A stretch of 64,000 nt of DNA from Helopsaltes ochotensis (Eukaryota; Chordata; Aves; Passeriformes; Locustellidae), in contig VXBM01000001.1 of NCBI GenBank assembly GCA_013400155.1, positions 4,854,515-4,918,514 on the forward strand, written 5' to 3'. The notes below the pieces were generated by a model. It made no database searches. It saw only the letters and a program-made list of their open reading frames with translations, and was not told where the DNA came from. Position numbers and translations under genes: made by a program. Below are positions 1-11,440 of the stretch, piece by piece (positions within the stretch are counted from its first letter, which is position 1; each line of letters begins with the position of its first letter).

Positions 1-780
1 GGAGGAGGGAAAAAAGCTAAATATCTATTTTTAATTCCTGCCAGTAAAATTCTCTTGACTTCATTGCTTTGCCTTGGACAATTTAATCCAATGGATTGAA
101 TTCTCCTCTTACACTGAAATAAATAGAAATATGGCTGTGAACTTGGTGAATGTAAAATAATTGAATTAAGTACTTTAAACTTTCTTGTGAAAATATTCAT
201 CCTCAGAAAGTATCTGCTTTTTTTTTAAATCCAATTTTTAAAGGAAACTTGATTAATCAGTTTGATAACTGACTGCCTGAACACAGGTTTGAGCACACTA
301 ACTGAAACAAGGTAATGAACATGTGTTGTCACCAAGTAAATGACCAGTTGATTCTGTCGCAAACTAAAAATATGGACTTAATACATGTGAATTTACAAGA
401 ATAAATAAATAAATAAATAAGTAAATGATTAATTGTCATGTGTAAAATAGTTCTTCTAAAAAGATGCATATTTTTTATGTCTTCACTAGTCATATAATAA
501 AGTTAATTAGTGATATATAGGGTCATTGAAATTCCTTTCTCTTTTTAAAACGATTTCCAGTATTTTATAGAGAAAATATAATGTTCTACTTGAAAAGAAA
601 ATACATATACTTGGAAGTTTATGATAAATACTCTTTTAGTCAGAAATTGAAACCACTAAAAAAAGCAAGGTTAAGTTCTTAATTACCACCATGTGTCACC
701 AGCTCAAAATAGTGCACTAATAGGCTACTAATGAAACCAATGTCTTCATATGTACAGATTTGCATACAATTTACATCCCC
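1..780. other. Intergenic DNA downstream of RBP4
   Basis: AT-rich sequence with no supported gene. It includes a short AATA microsatellite at 400-420. In human the next gene on this side is FFAR4; none of its coding sequence is recognisable here. Confidence 0.6.
400..420. repeat. (AATA)n microsatellite
   Basis: Five AATA units downstream of RBP4. Confidence 0.9.
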
Positions 781-789
781 TGTAATCCA

Positions 790-964
790 AGTTTATTAAA
801 ATGTTTCATTGGTTTATTAACAAGGTGAGCTACACAGCTCAGATAAATATATTGAAAATCTAAATGAAGCCATTTAAAGCATTTTCCAGAGAACACATGA
901 TCAGTGTGTTAACTTTACAGTCGTCGTGCTGTTGCATTGTTTCTTTCCATAGGGTTGGATCTCC
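790..964 (-). other. RBP4: RBP4 3' untranslated region (end estimated)
   Basis: Minus-strand sequence after the stop. Two AATAAA poly(A) signals read on the minus strand at 818-813 and 797-792, so cleavage is expected around 770-800. The exact end is inferred. Confidence 0.5.
792..818 (-). terminator. RBP4: Candidate RBP4 polyadenylation signals
   Basis: Two AATAAA hexamers on the minus strand (818-813 and 797-792), about 150-170 bases after the RBP4 stop. Either could direct 3' end formation. Motif match only, in AT-rich DNA. Confidence 0.45.
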
Positions 965-978
965 TTAAGAGCAAAATC
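965..978 (-). CDS. RBP4: RBP4 exon 6, coding part (last 14 bases with stop)
   Basis: Completes Gly196, then Phe-Cys-Ser and TAA. The acceptor is gtgtttcag. It is too short to be found by ORF length and was located by matching the avian GFCS terminus. The final disulfide cysteine is here, 3.3 kb from the previous exon. Confidence 0.9.
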
Positions 979-3900
979 CTGAAACACAAAAACCACAGCT
1001 GTGTTTGTCAAACACTCTAGACAAAATTTAATTACATGAATTTTCGCCAGCTCTGAAATACATACTAAAATACATATCTAATTTCTTCAAAAGGCTCTTG
1101 AGTCCAGCAGTCAGTTGCTTTTAATAATAATGCCATTACCTTACTCAGCAGTTTATAAATCCAAGCAATTTTCAACTCGGAACAAAACAAAAAGGAATTC
1201 ACCCAATCTGTTACACCTCTCCTGAGCATTTAAATACTTTTGCAGACAAGGTACTTGTCAGATCAGTGATAAAAGAGTATCTTTCAGTGACAAAAGAGTC
1301 TATATTTTAACAAGCTTCTAGTTATTTGCCTAAAATTAATAAATTTAAGAATGTCTTTCCACAAAGTAAGAATCTTCTGACCCCCAAAATTTCTAATGGC
1401 AATAGTAAATTAGCAGAAGGAATATACCATTCTTTATTTCACAATTTTTGTTTCTAGCAAATGCTAACAGCAGATGCAGTTTTCAACTCTACTGACATGA
1501 CACTATATTTACAACTACTCTCACTTAATGTTGACACTGACATTTACACAGCCTAAAGTTACTTGAGCTATTACTCTGAGAGACTAAGTGTATCATAGCT
1601 TGAGCTATATTTGAGAAAGAGCTGCCATCATAAATGAAGTGCAAGTTAGAACAAAAAAATTTCATTTCCTAGGCTTCTCTTTTGCCTTGAACAGCCAGTA
1701 CAGATATTTTAATTTTTTTAAAAATCAGAGTACGTTTTGTATGTCTATTAGTTGAGGGGGCACACACAAACACATGCACACACACTCTTAATTAGCTTCA
1801 AGACTGAGGCAGAGTGTGCACAAATAGCAACTGATACCAGCCTGTTCTTGCAGCATTTACTTACATCAGTTAGAATTTTATCACAGTAACAATTGGATGC
1901 AGGTCAGTTTTGGCAATAATTCTGTAGCTCTAAATAGCAGAGTTGAAACTAAAAGCAGTAAGGTTTCCAATCCACACATAAGGAATTAAGCAAATTTTAT
2001 AGGAGTTTCTGATTTGAAACATCCAAGATATTTTTTTTTTCAGTTTAGGTCACAATCATCTCCTCAGTCCCAAATGTGCTTACTTTGCAGGAACTTTGGC
2101 TTAATGATACTGGAACATGCAGAATCAACTAATGATAGGGTCCTGATTGATTAAGGGGAAAATGCAAATTGCTGGCTTTAAGTTTAATTTATACTTTGGT
2201 GCTGAGCTTATAAACTCTGGTATAATCCTTAATAAAAAAGTAGCCAGGCTTCTATTTTTCATTTGCAAACTACAAAACTCACACAGTCATATCAGACTAC
2301 ACTCAACATCTAACATCTGAGTATAAATTGGGATAGCAAAGAACAGTGTGACTTGGTAGATTAGATATTTGATATCTATAGCAAACTAGAGGAAACATGA
2401 TCAACTTTTAAATTATCTTAGATTTAATAGAATATCCCTAAACATCTTATTTGGCTTTCTTATTTTCAGAAATTTTTATTCTTGCTGAACTTCATTTGAA
2501 AAGCAGGGGATGCGAGATTCAAAACGGAAAAGTATCATCAATTTATATAATGACAGTTTCTTTTCTCTCATACCATTTATGCAATCATACAAATCACTCA
2601 CAGAAGGTGATTCCATTTGCATTTATGATGTCTCTTATTCTTGACTGTTCTATGTCTCAACTGACTTATGCTGTCACCAAATTCTCATTCAAGACAATTT
2701 TTTTTCCATTGTTGTCAGACACTTTTCCTGGGTCACTGATCAGTACTGTAAACACCACCTACTTTAGCAGAGTAGGTGGCACCCTGTTCTTCAAGGCACC
2801 CTGTTATCAGCATACTACTTCACAACAGAGCAAGATCTTACTCTGTGTTTATGGATCAGATGAACAGATAATAGAGCCACAACAACTGACTTTGCTCATC
2901 TGTTCTGACTTTCTTTATAAGATGCAAAAGTTCCTTCAGTCAATCCCAGTTTATTCTAGCATGTCATTGAGAAAAGCCTTTAATCTTGATTTACAGATTT
3001 CAGTGATGAAGAACATGCAACAGCGCTTGGTAAACTGCTCCAAAGGTTAGTAACCTTTGGAGTTAAACAAATGACTGTTTATTTCTTCTCTGAATGTGTC
3101 CAGTTTAAAGTTCCATCCATTTAATTTTATTATTTCTGTGTTTGCAAGTCCTTTTCTATACAATTCCTATTGCTTGTGTGGACAAGCACAGACTTTGCTC
3201 AGGTCAGCCTTTAACCTCTTTCTAATGAGAAAAGATTAAAATCTTTGAAGCACTCACCAGAGGACACATTTTACAGACTTTCAATCATTTTCTCTTTGAA
3301 ACTTCTAATTCATTCTCAGTACTTTTTCCAGTTATGCTTGTCACCAAATGTGACATAGCAATTAGATCTATGTCAAGCACAACAATCTCATGGGAGTCTT
3401 GGTTTACACATCCAAGAATCGTATTAACTCTTTTGCTCATATCATTACATTGGGAGTTCCCATTCAGCTGATTCACCAGTCTTTCATAGATAGACTGTCC
3501 TCCAGGATGTGAAGGGTGGGGAGGGAGAAGGGAGAGCTACTACTATTTGTTCTAAATATTTTGATTTTTCTCCTTCACTCTTTACAACTCCCCACTGTGT
3601 GTGTAATTCTTATCAGTAAGCACATTATGGTTTCTTACAGATTATTACCATTTGGCCTTTTGTAATGTGCTTGAGCATAAGTGAGCTAATTCCCTGTGTT
3701 GTAAGCTCAGCCTGACTGTATGACTCAAGATAGTGTCATGCTTCCAGTATGAGGGCTATGTCCCTCATCCACAGCTTTGTGAAAGAGTTGGCATGAGGAC
3801 TCATGAGAAAGGGTCTTCTATAAGGTATCCTTTCCAAGACTTCTATTTTCCTTAAAAGCCCTTCTGAAGAACTTCTCAAAAAAGTATTTGAACAGAGGCA

Positions 3901-6900
3901 AAGGGATCTGACAAAAGCTGCCCAATTACTTTTTACCATGTCTATGAAGTTTATCCTTACCATATTTACTCACACTACATTGATTTAATTGTTTTACAAC
4001 TTCCTCTAATTACTGTTTCAACTGATCTGATATACTGCATGAAAATCTATGCACCTGAACTCTCCTTCAGATAAGGGAAGCAAAAGTTGGAAATAACTTA
4101 CTACAAGGTCCAGTTTTCAAAAGAAAATGTTACAGCCTCCAAGTAAAAGACTTTATGCATTTGATATCTAATGAGCAAGAGAACCCCAGTGCTTTAGTCC
4201 TTAAACCTTGAGATAAAATTCTTCAGAAAAAAAAACCATTCTCACCATTATGAGCGATAACTCTGTATTTTCTCTCCAAACAGAGGTCTATCTGCCTTTG
4301 TCTGACAATTTTCTGTGCATCTGGAGGCAATCCCTTGGGGTCCCGGGAGAACACAAAGGAGTAGCTATCAGCACAAGTGCCATCTGCATTTAGTTGGCGG
4401 CAGGAGTAATGAAGAGCATATGTATCGTAATCTGTGTCCACTACCCAGTGATCATCATCTGGAGGAAACCATAACAAAGAAGGAAAAGTGTTAGAGACAC
4501 CAGTGAAATCTAGTAAAGATTTCAGAAAGGATTGCTGCCATAACTCTAAAGAAAATACTAAGGTAAAAATCGGTACAAATTATAGCAGGTTTTCATTTAT
4601 TCCTGTTTCCAGTATTTCATTCCATGTTTATTTTTTAAAAGAAAATAAAGATGGACATGCTAGGCCTGCTCAAGATGGCTCAAACCCATAAATATTTTCC
4701 TACCAGTGATGTTACTTAGACTGCATTTTTAAGGAAAAAGATTATCGCAGTTTGCATGTGTATTGGAAGTGTATTTGCTACAAGTTCTGCCATAAACCCT
4801 CTTAAAACACAGTTCTAACTTCAGAGAATTCTTAACTATTTAGCTATGTAAACTGACAAAAACCTGGTCACACAGACACTCTGTTCCAACAGAAGTGAGG
4901 TTGTTTCAGTGTTTGTAGTAAAACCTGACATATCTGCACCTTCCTCTCCCAGAGCAAAAGATTCTCCCTTGCAGTTCACCTGCACTGGTGAAGGCAACGC
5001 TCTGTTGTCTTCCCCTTCTCTCCTCTGCAGTGCTGCTACCCAGACTTTTTAGAAGGGTAGAGTTTGGGATCACCCAGCAATGTGAAGAACGCATGACTCA
5101 GCAGCATTATTGTGAGGAGACCTGGGAACTATTTAAGACAAACTGGCATCCAAAACATGCTTTGTAACTGTGTCTTTGGGTGGAATGGAGCTCTTGTCAG
5201 TTCCAAATTCTACCTACTTCTCTTGGAAACAATCCCAGGAAATGTCTTGAGCTACAGAGTGTCTGCATCTCTACTTGGCTCAAGGAACTGGTCTTGCATA
5301 GGGTGTGAGAGATGACATAAAAGTATGAATATATCAGTACATACATATGATCGTACTTGTCTCTTAAAACATAAATCTCTACATTTGCAGATACAAGACC
5401 AAACAAAATAACATTTTCTAAATCCTCTTCCCTGCTTAGCCAGCTTTGACATCAGGCTTCAGAGGGAACACAAGCATCTGGTAACTGAGTTCTGAACTAA
5501 AACAAGTCTTAAAATACTTCATCTGCCTTTCATTTCTTTCCAAACAGTGGCCTTCAATTATATTGTTGAGTAACAAACAAAAGAAATACAAAGATATACA
5601 AAGGCCAGGTCTTCATTTGTTTAAAGAAAGCCAACCAGCTGTCCCTATAAAAAGTAGTGATTACCTTGTTCACATTAAGCCTTGCAGTATGATAGTTATT
5701 ATGTCTTTTAAGTGCGTTTAAGAAGTTCAACAGTACTTTTTCCTTCTCCAGTATGGACATACAACATAACTAGTCTTCTGAGTTGCTCTACATCTTTTAT
5801 AGTTAACTACTCACTTCCTTTCTGCAGAAAAGAGGCAACACCCCAGTACTTCATCTTGAACTTGGCAGGATCCTCTGTGTCAGTGAAAGAGCCAATCATG
5901 TCAGCACAGACATCCCAGTTACTGTAGAAGAGACAAAGAAAATATCACATTCCAATCTAAGAGCACAAGTTCAGTGTGATTAGCACAGAGGTAGCAGGTA
6001 GGATTGGAGCTCAGTGAAGTGGAAGAAGAGGAGAATGGCAAACAGCTTACTTGAAGAGTCTGACTCTGCCCTTTGCAGTGGCAGTCATTTGTCCATTCTC
6101 ATCTACGGTGAACTGGGCTACCACATTGTCCTGCAGAAACAGCCCCTCAGGATCTTTTTTTGCCATAGCATACCAGGTGCCACTGTACTGCAAGGAAATA
6201 AGAAAGGCTGCAGTTAGAACAATGGAAATGTTACAACCAGGCAGTAACAGGGGAGGTGACAGAGGAAAGAGCATGCAGATCTTTGACACCATGCTTTAAA
6301 GGTGTACCTAAGAAACAAATCTACCTGTTTCAACAGCATAAACTCATCCATGCATCCTAGTACAGTCAAAATTTGTGAAAATACTGACTTTTTTTTTTTT
6401 TTTGTAATCTTATCTGTATCTGTCTGTATAAGGAATACGAAATTTAGTGGAAAAAGGAATAACAACTGTCAGATCTTGACAGATCTGTGTATATTTTTTT
6501 CCTTGCAATGGTGTCTGAAAACACCAGAGTATTAATTTTTCACAGAAACAACCAAGTCAGTACACTCCTTCAGCTTATACCCTACAGTTTGAAACCAGTC
6601 CACTAAAACTCAGTTTCTGGAGAATCCCTTTATCAGATGCCTCAGAATCCAGCATCTGTGGAGGTGTGGACATCACACACTAGCTGTTTCTCAGTATTAC
6701 AGTCTGTGACTTCGAAATGTGGCCACACTGGTGCTACTGAATGCCAAATTTTGTAGCCTGGAAAGAGCTATGCAAGACATCACAGATCCAGGAGAGAAAA
6801 GATTTACCCTGGTCTTGTCGAAGTTCTCCTTGACTTTGAAGCTGCTTACTCGGCAGTCCCGCTCTGCAGTGCTGCTACCCAGCAAGGCCAGTGACAGCAG

Positions 6901-6936
6901 CAGCAGCCAGGGCAGAGCTCTCTCTGTGTGGGCCAT
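965..6936 (-). CDS. RBP4: Retinol-binding protein 4, plasma (complete, 5 coding exons)
   Basis: RBP4 is the secreted lipocalin that carries retinol from liver to tissues, in blood bound to transthyretin. Joined coding exons on the minus strand are 6936-6808, 6187-6051, 5921-5815, 4458-4246 and 978-965, giving 199 residues and a TAA stop. Residues 1-24 form a signal peptide with a Leu-rich core ending in SSTA before ERDCRV. The lipocalin G-x-W motif is in YSGTWYAM (residues 44-51). All six cysteines that form the three family disulfides are present, in RDCR, DVCAD, YSCRQ, GTCAD, DLCLE and GFCS. The protein ends NGFCS, the short C-terminus I recall for chicken RBP4; mammals have a longer tail. 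Internal exon sizes 137, 107 and 213 fit the vertebrate gene and every junction is GT-AG in a consistent phase. The gene is head to head with PDE6C. The only odd point is three extra residues in the signal peptide relative to my recollection of chicken. Confidence 0.97.
2757..2781. repeat. Inverted repeat with 9-base arms
   Basis: The arm ccacctact and its exact reverse complement flank a 7-base loop. A short direct repeat of ggcaccctgtt follows. Confidence 0.7.
3038..3062. repeat. 25-base perfect palindrome
   Basis: Two 12-base arms (3038-3049 and 3051-3062) are exact reverse complements around a single G. It sits exactly at the end of the unexplained open frame in RBP4 intron 5. Confidence 0.85.
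4246..4458 (-). CDS. RBP4: RBP4 exon 5
   Basis: Completes Asn125, then residues 126-195 (DDHWVVDTDYDTYALHYSC to KYRVIAHN). Length is 213 bases, acceptor tcctccag, donor gtgaga. It holds three of the six disulfide cysteines. Confidence 0.97.
4459..5814 (-). other. RBP4: RBP4 intron 4
   Basis: A 1.36 kb intron without a supported gene. It contains a 21-base exact match (5023-5043) to part of RBP4 exon 2. Confidence 0.75.
5815..5921 (-). CDS. RBP4: RBP4 exon 4
   Basis: Completes Asn89, then residues 90-124 (NWDVCADMIG to SFLQKG) and one base of codon 125. Length is 107 bases, acceptor cttctacag, donor gtgagt. Confidence 0.97.
6051..6187 (-). CDS. RBP4: RBP4 exon 3
   Basis: Residues 44-88 plus two bases of codon 89. 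It opens with the lipocalin motif YSGTWY and ends KGRVRLF. Length is 137 bases, acceptor ccttgcag, donor gtaagc. Confidence 0.97.
6188..6807 (-). other. RBP4: RBP4 intron 2
   Basis: A 620-base intron between the signal-peptide exon and the GTW-motif exon. It has a T run near 6390-6402 and nothing else recognisable. Confidence 0.8.
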
Positions 6937-6943
6937 CGTGTCC
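6808..6943 (-). CDS. RBP4: RBP4 exon 2 (first coding exon)
   Basis: Residues 1-43, signal peptide through NFDKTR. The acceptor ends tttgctgcag, seven bases before the ATG at 6936-6934; the donor is gtaaat. This ATG is chosen because it opens the signal peptide and lies just after the acceptor, as in other vertebrate RBP4 genes. Confidence 0.95.
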
Positions 6944-7103
6944 CTGCAGCAAACAGAGAATAGCATCAGAAACAGGCTCTGTCACACAAGTGAAGGGAGG
7001 AAGGCTGCCCTGATAGGTCGCCAGGGTGTCATGCAGCTTTCCCTGATGCATGTGCAGGCAAGGCACCTGGCTGTCCCCACCACACAACCGCAGTATCCCT
7101 TAC

Positions 7104-7152
7104 TGACAGTGCCGGTCCCTGGAGCCTCTTGAGAGCCCAAGCGTAGATGGTG
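7104..7152 (-). other. RBP4: Probable RBP4 noncoding exon 1
   Basis: Other RBP4 genes have a short noncoding first exon. On the minus strand a TATA-like box at 7184-7177 is followed about 25-30 bases later by a likely start near 7152, and a good donor (gtaagg) begins at 7103. Intron 1 would be only 160 bases. Position is inferred from signals, without transcript evidence. Confidence 0.4.
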
Positions 7153-7176
7153 GTGGCAGTGCACAGACAGGGACTG

Positions 7177-7184
7177 CTTTATGT
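7177..7184 (-). promoter_or_regulatory. RBP4: TATA-like box of the RBP4 promoter
   Basis: Minus-strand ACATAAAG sits about 240 bases upstream of the RBP4 ATG and at the right spacing from the proposed first exon. Confidence 0.4.
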
Positions 7185-7664
7185 ACTCCTGGGGCTTTCG
7201 CAACCTGCTGAGCCACAGAGCCAGCATTGGAGAGGGCAGCAGGGAGGCGGGTTGATGGATGCTGCAGGCTGGGGCCCCTTCATAACAGCCTCTTGCATAA
7301 CAGCCATGGGCTCAGGTGGTCTTTGACCCTGATCTGCAGCCAAGCAGGCGCTAGGAACAAATGCCTCTCTTTGCTTTTCCCAATCCAGAAGCAGAGCTCA
7401 CACCTGGGGGAAGGGGTGTGCACATGTGTGGGGAGAACAAATGGAATGAGATGCATCCCACCTTTGCATGGGGGAGAGTGAACTGCCTCCACCTCTCCTG
7501 TGATTTTACAGACTTCAGTCCAAAATCCATCTTGCCCAATATGCTTGACCCAGTTACAAGGTGCAGACTTGTTTCCTCCACCTCCTCCCCAAAGTCCTTT
7601 CCGCTTTTACCCTGATAAACAGTGGCAAACATAATACTTGCAAGTTTCTGCTCATGTTTCTGAA

Positions 7665-7724
7665 AGCCTGGTCATGCCAGAACCTCTTCAGGTCAGCCTG
7701 GTCGTGCCAGAACCTCTTCAGGTC
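7665..7724. repeat. Tandem duplication of a 30-base unit
   Basis: Two adjacent 30-base copies (7665-7694 and 7695-7724) differ at one base. They lie about 500 bases upstream of the proposed RBP4 promoter. Confidence 0.85.
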
Positions 7725-10700
7725 CTCGTGACTTCCTTCCTCTTACATCCTAAAAGGCTGTCTTGGGTACTAAATCATCTCCTGAGCAGCTCCCTGCAAC
7801 AGGAACGGGGGCCCTGCAGATCCTCAGGATGGTGAAAGAGCCCTATCATGTGGTAGTAGGACTTAAGTGTGGCCTGCAAATACCCAAGTGCACGTACACA
7901 CCACATCTGGCCATTTTGACATCTGATTAATTTTAAATCAGATATTCCATAATTTCTATTCTGTTTTCGGCAAACTTTTCAGTTATATAAACCATTATTT
8001 TCTCCTGTCCAGGCAAGTTTTGCTGCCTCTCAGTCAATATTTGTTCTCTAGTTTCAACATCTTTAGGAAGCATTAGAGAAAACCTGTTAATTATTTTCTA
8101 GGCATGTAACCAGAGCAGGATAGGAATGATTTCTACCAAGAGAACTAATTCACCTACTTTTTTCACCTCCCATTTTTTTTTAAAGAATAAAGGCAGAAGC
8201 CTTTTATTTGAAAGGCCAGTATTCATTACTTTAAAAATCAGGTAAAATATAATTTAAATATGGAGATACCAATGTAGTATAAAAACCCCCCTCAATAGTA
8301 GCCAATGTACAGCTTTAACCAATTTATTCAGCATGGCCTTTCCCAGAAGTTTACTTATTATACCTTTCATACATTCATAAAAATATTGGACTTCTTACTG
8401 TTGCTGTCTTTTACAATCTCTTCTCATATATCATGCAAACAATTGGATTGATTTATCTTCCTTTTCTGCTTTATCCTGGAGGCTTTTTGCAGCATGAGTA
8501 TGTTTTCTTTCTCAAACATCTATTGCTCAGGGTGGTTCCAGGTCTGCCGTTGATTTCCTGGATAACATAAGACACTAAAAATTCCACTATATTTAATATT
8601 AAGCTTCTATTCATAGTAAAGAACATATTTAACACAGGGAACTAGAAGGGTGTATGTATATTAATTGTCCTGAAACTTTCAGTGGTAGCTTTGCAATAAG
8701 TCAACATTTCCATTTTTAAGCTGAGATTTTCAAATTTTCTAATTCCTACAAAGACTGAAGAGAAAAAGTAAACTCTATTCTTCTGGTAACTTTCAGATCT
8801 TGCTCTAGTCTAGCAATGGTGATACCAGTGATAATGTACATTTTTATAAAACCTTTACAAAGCACTCATTGGTCTTAATATATGAATTCATCATATGAAC
8901 AAGACCAAAACCAACATGATTTGTGTCTCACGTGTTCAGTGTCTCACGACTGATAGCAATAATATGGACTATACCTTAATTCATAAGCTTTGAATCTATT
9001 ACTTTATTTAATACCAAAGAAAACAATTATTTCTTTATTGTCTATCAATTTGTGAAATATTATCATTTCTCCTAAGTTTGTCCTGTTCAAAAATCTGCGT
9101 ACTGCTTTATATTACCAGAGAGGTTCTTGCAGGATCAAATCTATTCCTATAAAGTTTTTTCAATAGCATAATTGTCTATGATGTTTTCAAAGGAGTATAC
9201 AGTCACTCATCCACATAAGTCAAAACCTGCTCAAGTTTGACCACCTCTGAAAAATCTAGGTCAGTGCTCCTGTTATACATACTGCTGTTGTCAGAAGATT
9301 TACAGACAGGAAATGAAACCAGGTATCAATGAAACAAAATTTTACTTCCGTTAACAAGTTTTAATCAGGATCAGTTCTAAATGATCCTGCTGCCCTCTCC
9401 AATGCTGGCTCTGTGTGCAAGAGATATTATAAACTCCTAATTTATTCAGAAGTAATAAATCTAAATCAGAAACATGTAATTTTGTATAATCCACAGAATT
9501 TCTTTAATTGTGTATCTCCACTGATCTCTGCAATATTTGGCAACTCATATCTGCCTCCTCTGCTTTAGCTATACCTCCAATACTACCTACCGGAGACACA
9601 GCTTACACTGATGAACTCCTTTCAGAGTTAGAGAAGAAGCACTTCCTTGGTTCGGTGGGACAAGGTTTTTAGGTAAAAATTCTGCTCTGTTGTTGGTTAC
9701 ATCTAGGTCAGGTTGTGTTGAGGGAGGAATGGAAAGTTTCTGGCAGATGAGCATTGCTATGTCAATTCAAGGGTGAATTTTTCCTCAGTCTTAAGAGATA
9801 CAACAGCACCAGCGGAACTCATAAATGGTGTAAACTTTGCCTCAGTTAAATATAATTTGGATTGATTGAGCTCTGGGTTTGCTTGAGAAATGATGTCAGT
9901 GAGTGATCCTCATCCAGACCTAGATATTCACCTTGCAGATTTATACTTCTCACGCAAATGGAAAGGAACTTGGGCCAGGATTTCAATTGAATCCAAGAGG
10001 AATGTGCTAAGATCAAGTCAATCATATCCAAGTATTTCTAGGTTCTAGGAAAGCTCAGACAAGTATATTTAAGAGAATTATTAAAATATTGATAAATAAT
10101 TTAAGTATTGATAAGTTTCATACATGACTTCCAATACCTGAGGCTGGCATATATTATGAATATTACAGAATTTTTTTAAAAGTCATTATGTATTTCTTGG
10201 AATTATATTTAATGAAAGTGAAAGAAGGTCTTCTGCCTTTGAATTTTGCCAAGAGGACAGAAAAGGGGCTAAATTCTGGCAGTGATTCTGTGACTGGATT
10301 ATTTTCTACAATAGTATGTAAAATTCTGCAATATTCTTAATTAGTTATAAAAAGGAAAAAATATGGAAGGAAATGGCTGGGAAAAAACTTTCATTGTAGG
10401 AATTATTTTATCTTTATTATGACTTAAAAACAAAAGGAAGAAACTAGTTAAATTACTATTTAAAATATTTTTAACACTGGAACTTTCAAACTTTACATAT
10501 TAAAAGAACTAAACATTTATTTTTGTTCACAAGAATAAGTCAAGATCTTGGGAGAAAGTTGATTCAAAAACCACTAGTAGGAAATGGATCACCCATTTCC
10601 AGCCAGGCTACACATAGATTGAAAGATTTTTTGCTGTCTTCTCTTGATTGTTTATTTAAAGAATGCCATTCACAAACATGGGTATCCGTTAAACTCTCAG

Positions 10701-11159
10701 AGGCAGATTTGCAGGCAAATGAATGACCACTATGTGCTCTGAGCAGGGGATGCAAGTGTAGCCACTGCCCTGTGAAACCAGACTTACATCAACAACAAAT
10801 GGCATGAGCTGAGCTAAGGAGCTCCGTGTACTTTGTAAGGGACAACAGTGTACACTGTCGCCATCACAACTGTTCCTCTTGGTGGCAGTCTGAGTACAGA
10901 GGTCAAGGACAGAACGGAATAGAAAAGATTGCCCTTTGCTCCATGCCAGCCTGTGTACTACCTGTTTTTGAAATTTAATGACGTGACATTTTGTTTAGGG
11001 AGTAAATTTACAATGAGCTCTTTACAATAAGTATTTACTAACTAGTTTAAAATAGTACCTCTATTTTCTTTAGCAAGTCTTTCTGAGGATTGTAATTCGG
11101 AATTGAAATTTTTTCTGGCCATGTTACTAACAAGGAAACAATTTGAAACAAAAATCTAA

Positions 11160-11440
11160 AGTTCTCCCACAGGCTGGCCAGCCAAGTGAGAAGAGCTCTA
11201 AATTACAGATGATTGAAGAGACAGACATGATGAAGTCCAGCAAAGAACCACAAAAATCATAAAGCAATAGGAGAATCTGACAGAAATAGAGCCTGAGAGA
11301 GCTGGGACTCTTCAGCCCAAAATGGCTTGAGGGGATCTTAACAATCTACATACCTGACAGGAGGGCATGAAGAAGACAGTCAGACCCTTCGCAGCAGTGT
11401 TGAATAACATTCTCAATAGCAAAAACTTGTCAGGTTACCT
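11160..11440 (+). mobile_element. Old, diverged CR1 LINE fragment
   Basis: The stretch reading agctgggactcttcagcc, then a ggatcttaacaatctacata-like segment and cagacccttcgcagcagtg, follows the order of the CR1 3' region (a 'sense' copy on plus). It is heavily mutated. Identified from memory of the CR1 consensus; ends approximate. Confidence 0.6.

Larger units (their letters stand above)
979..4245 (-). other. RBP4: RBP4 intron 5
   Basis: A 3.3 kb intron. It holds a small CA-rich patch (1761-1785), an unexplained 199-codon plus-strand open frame at 2451-3050, and two near-perfect hairpins at 2757-2781 and 3038-3062. No other gene is supported. Confidence 0.7.
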
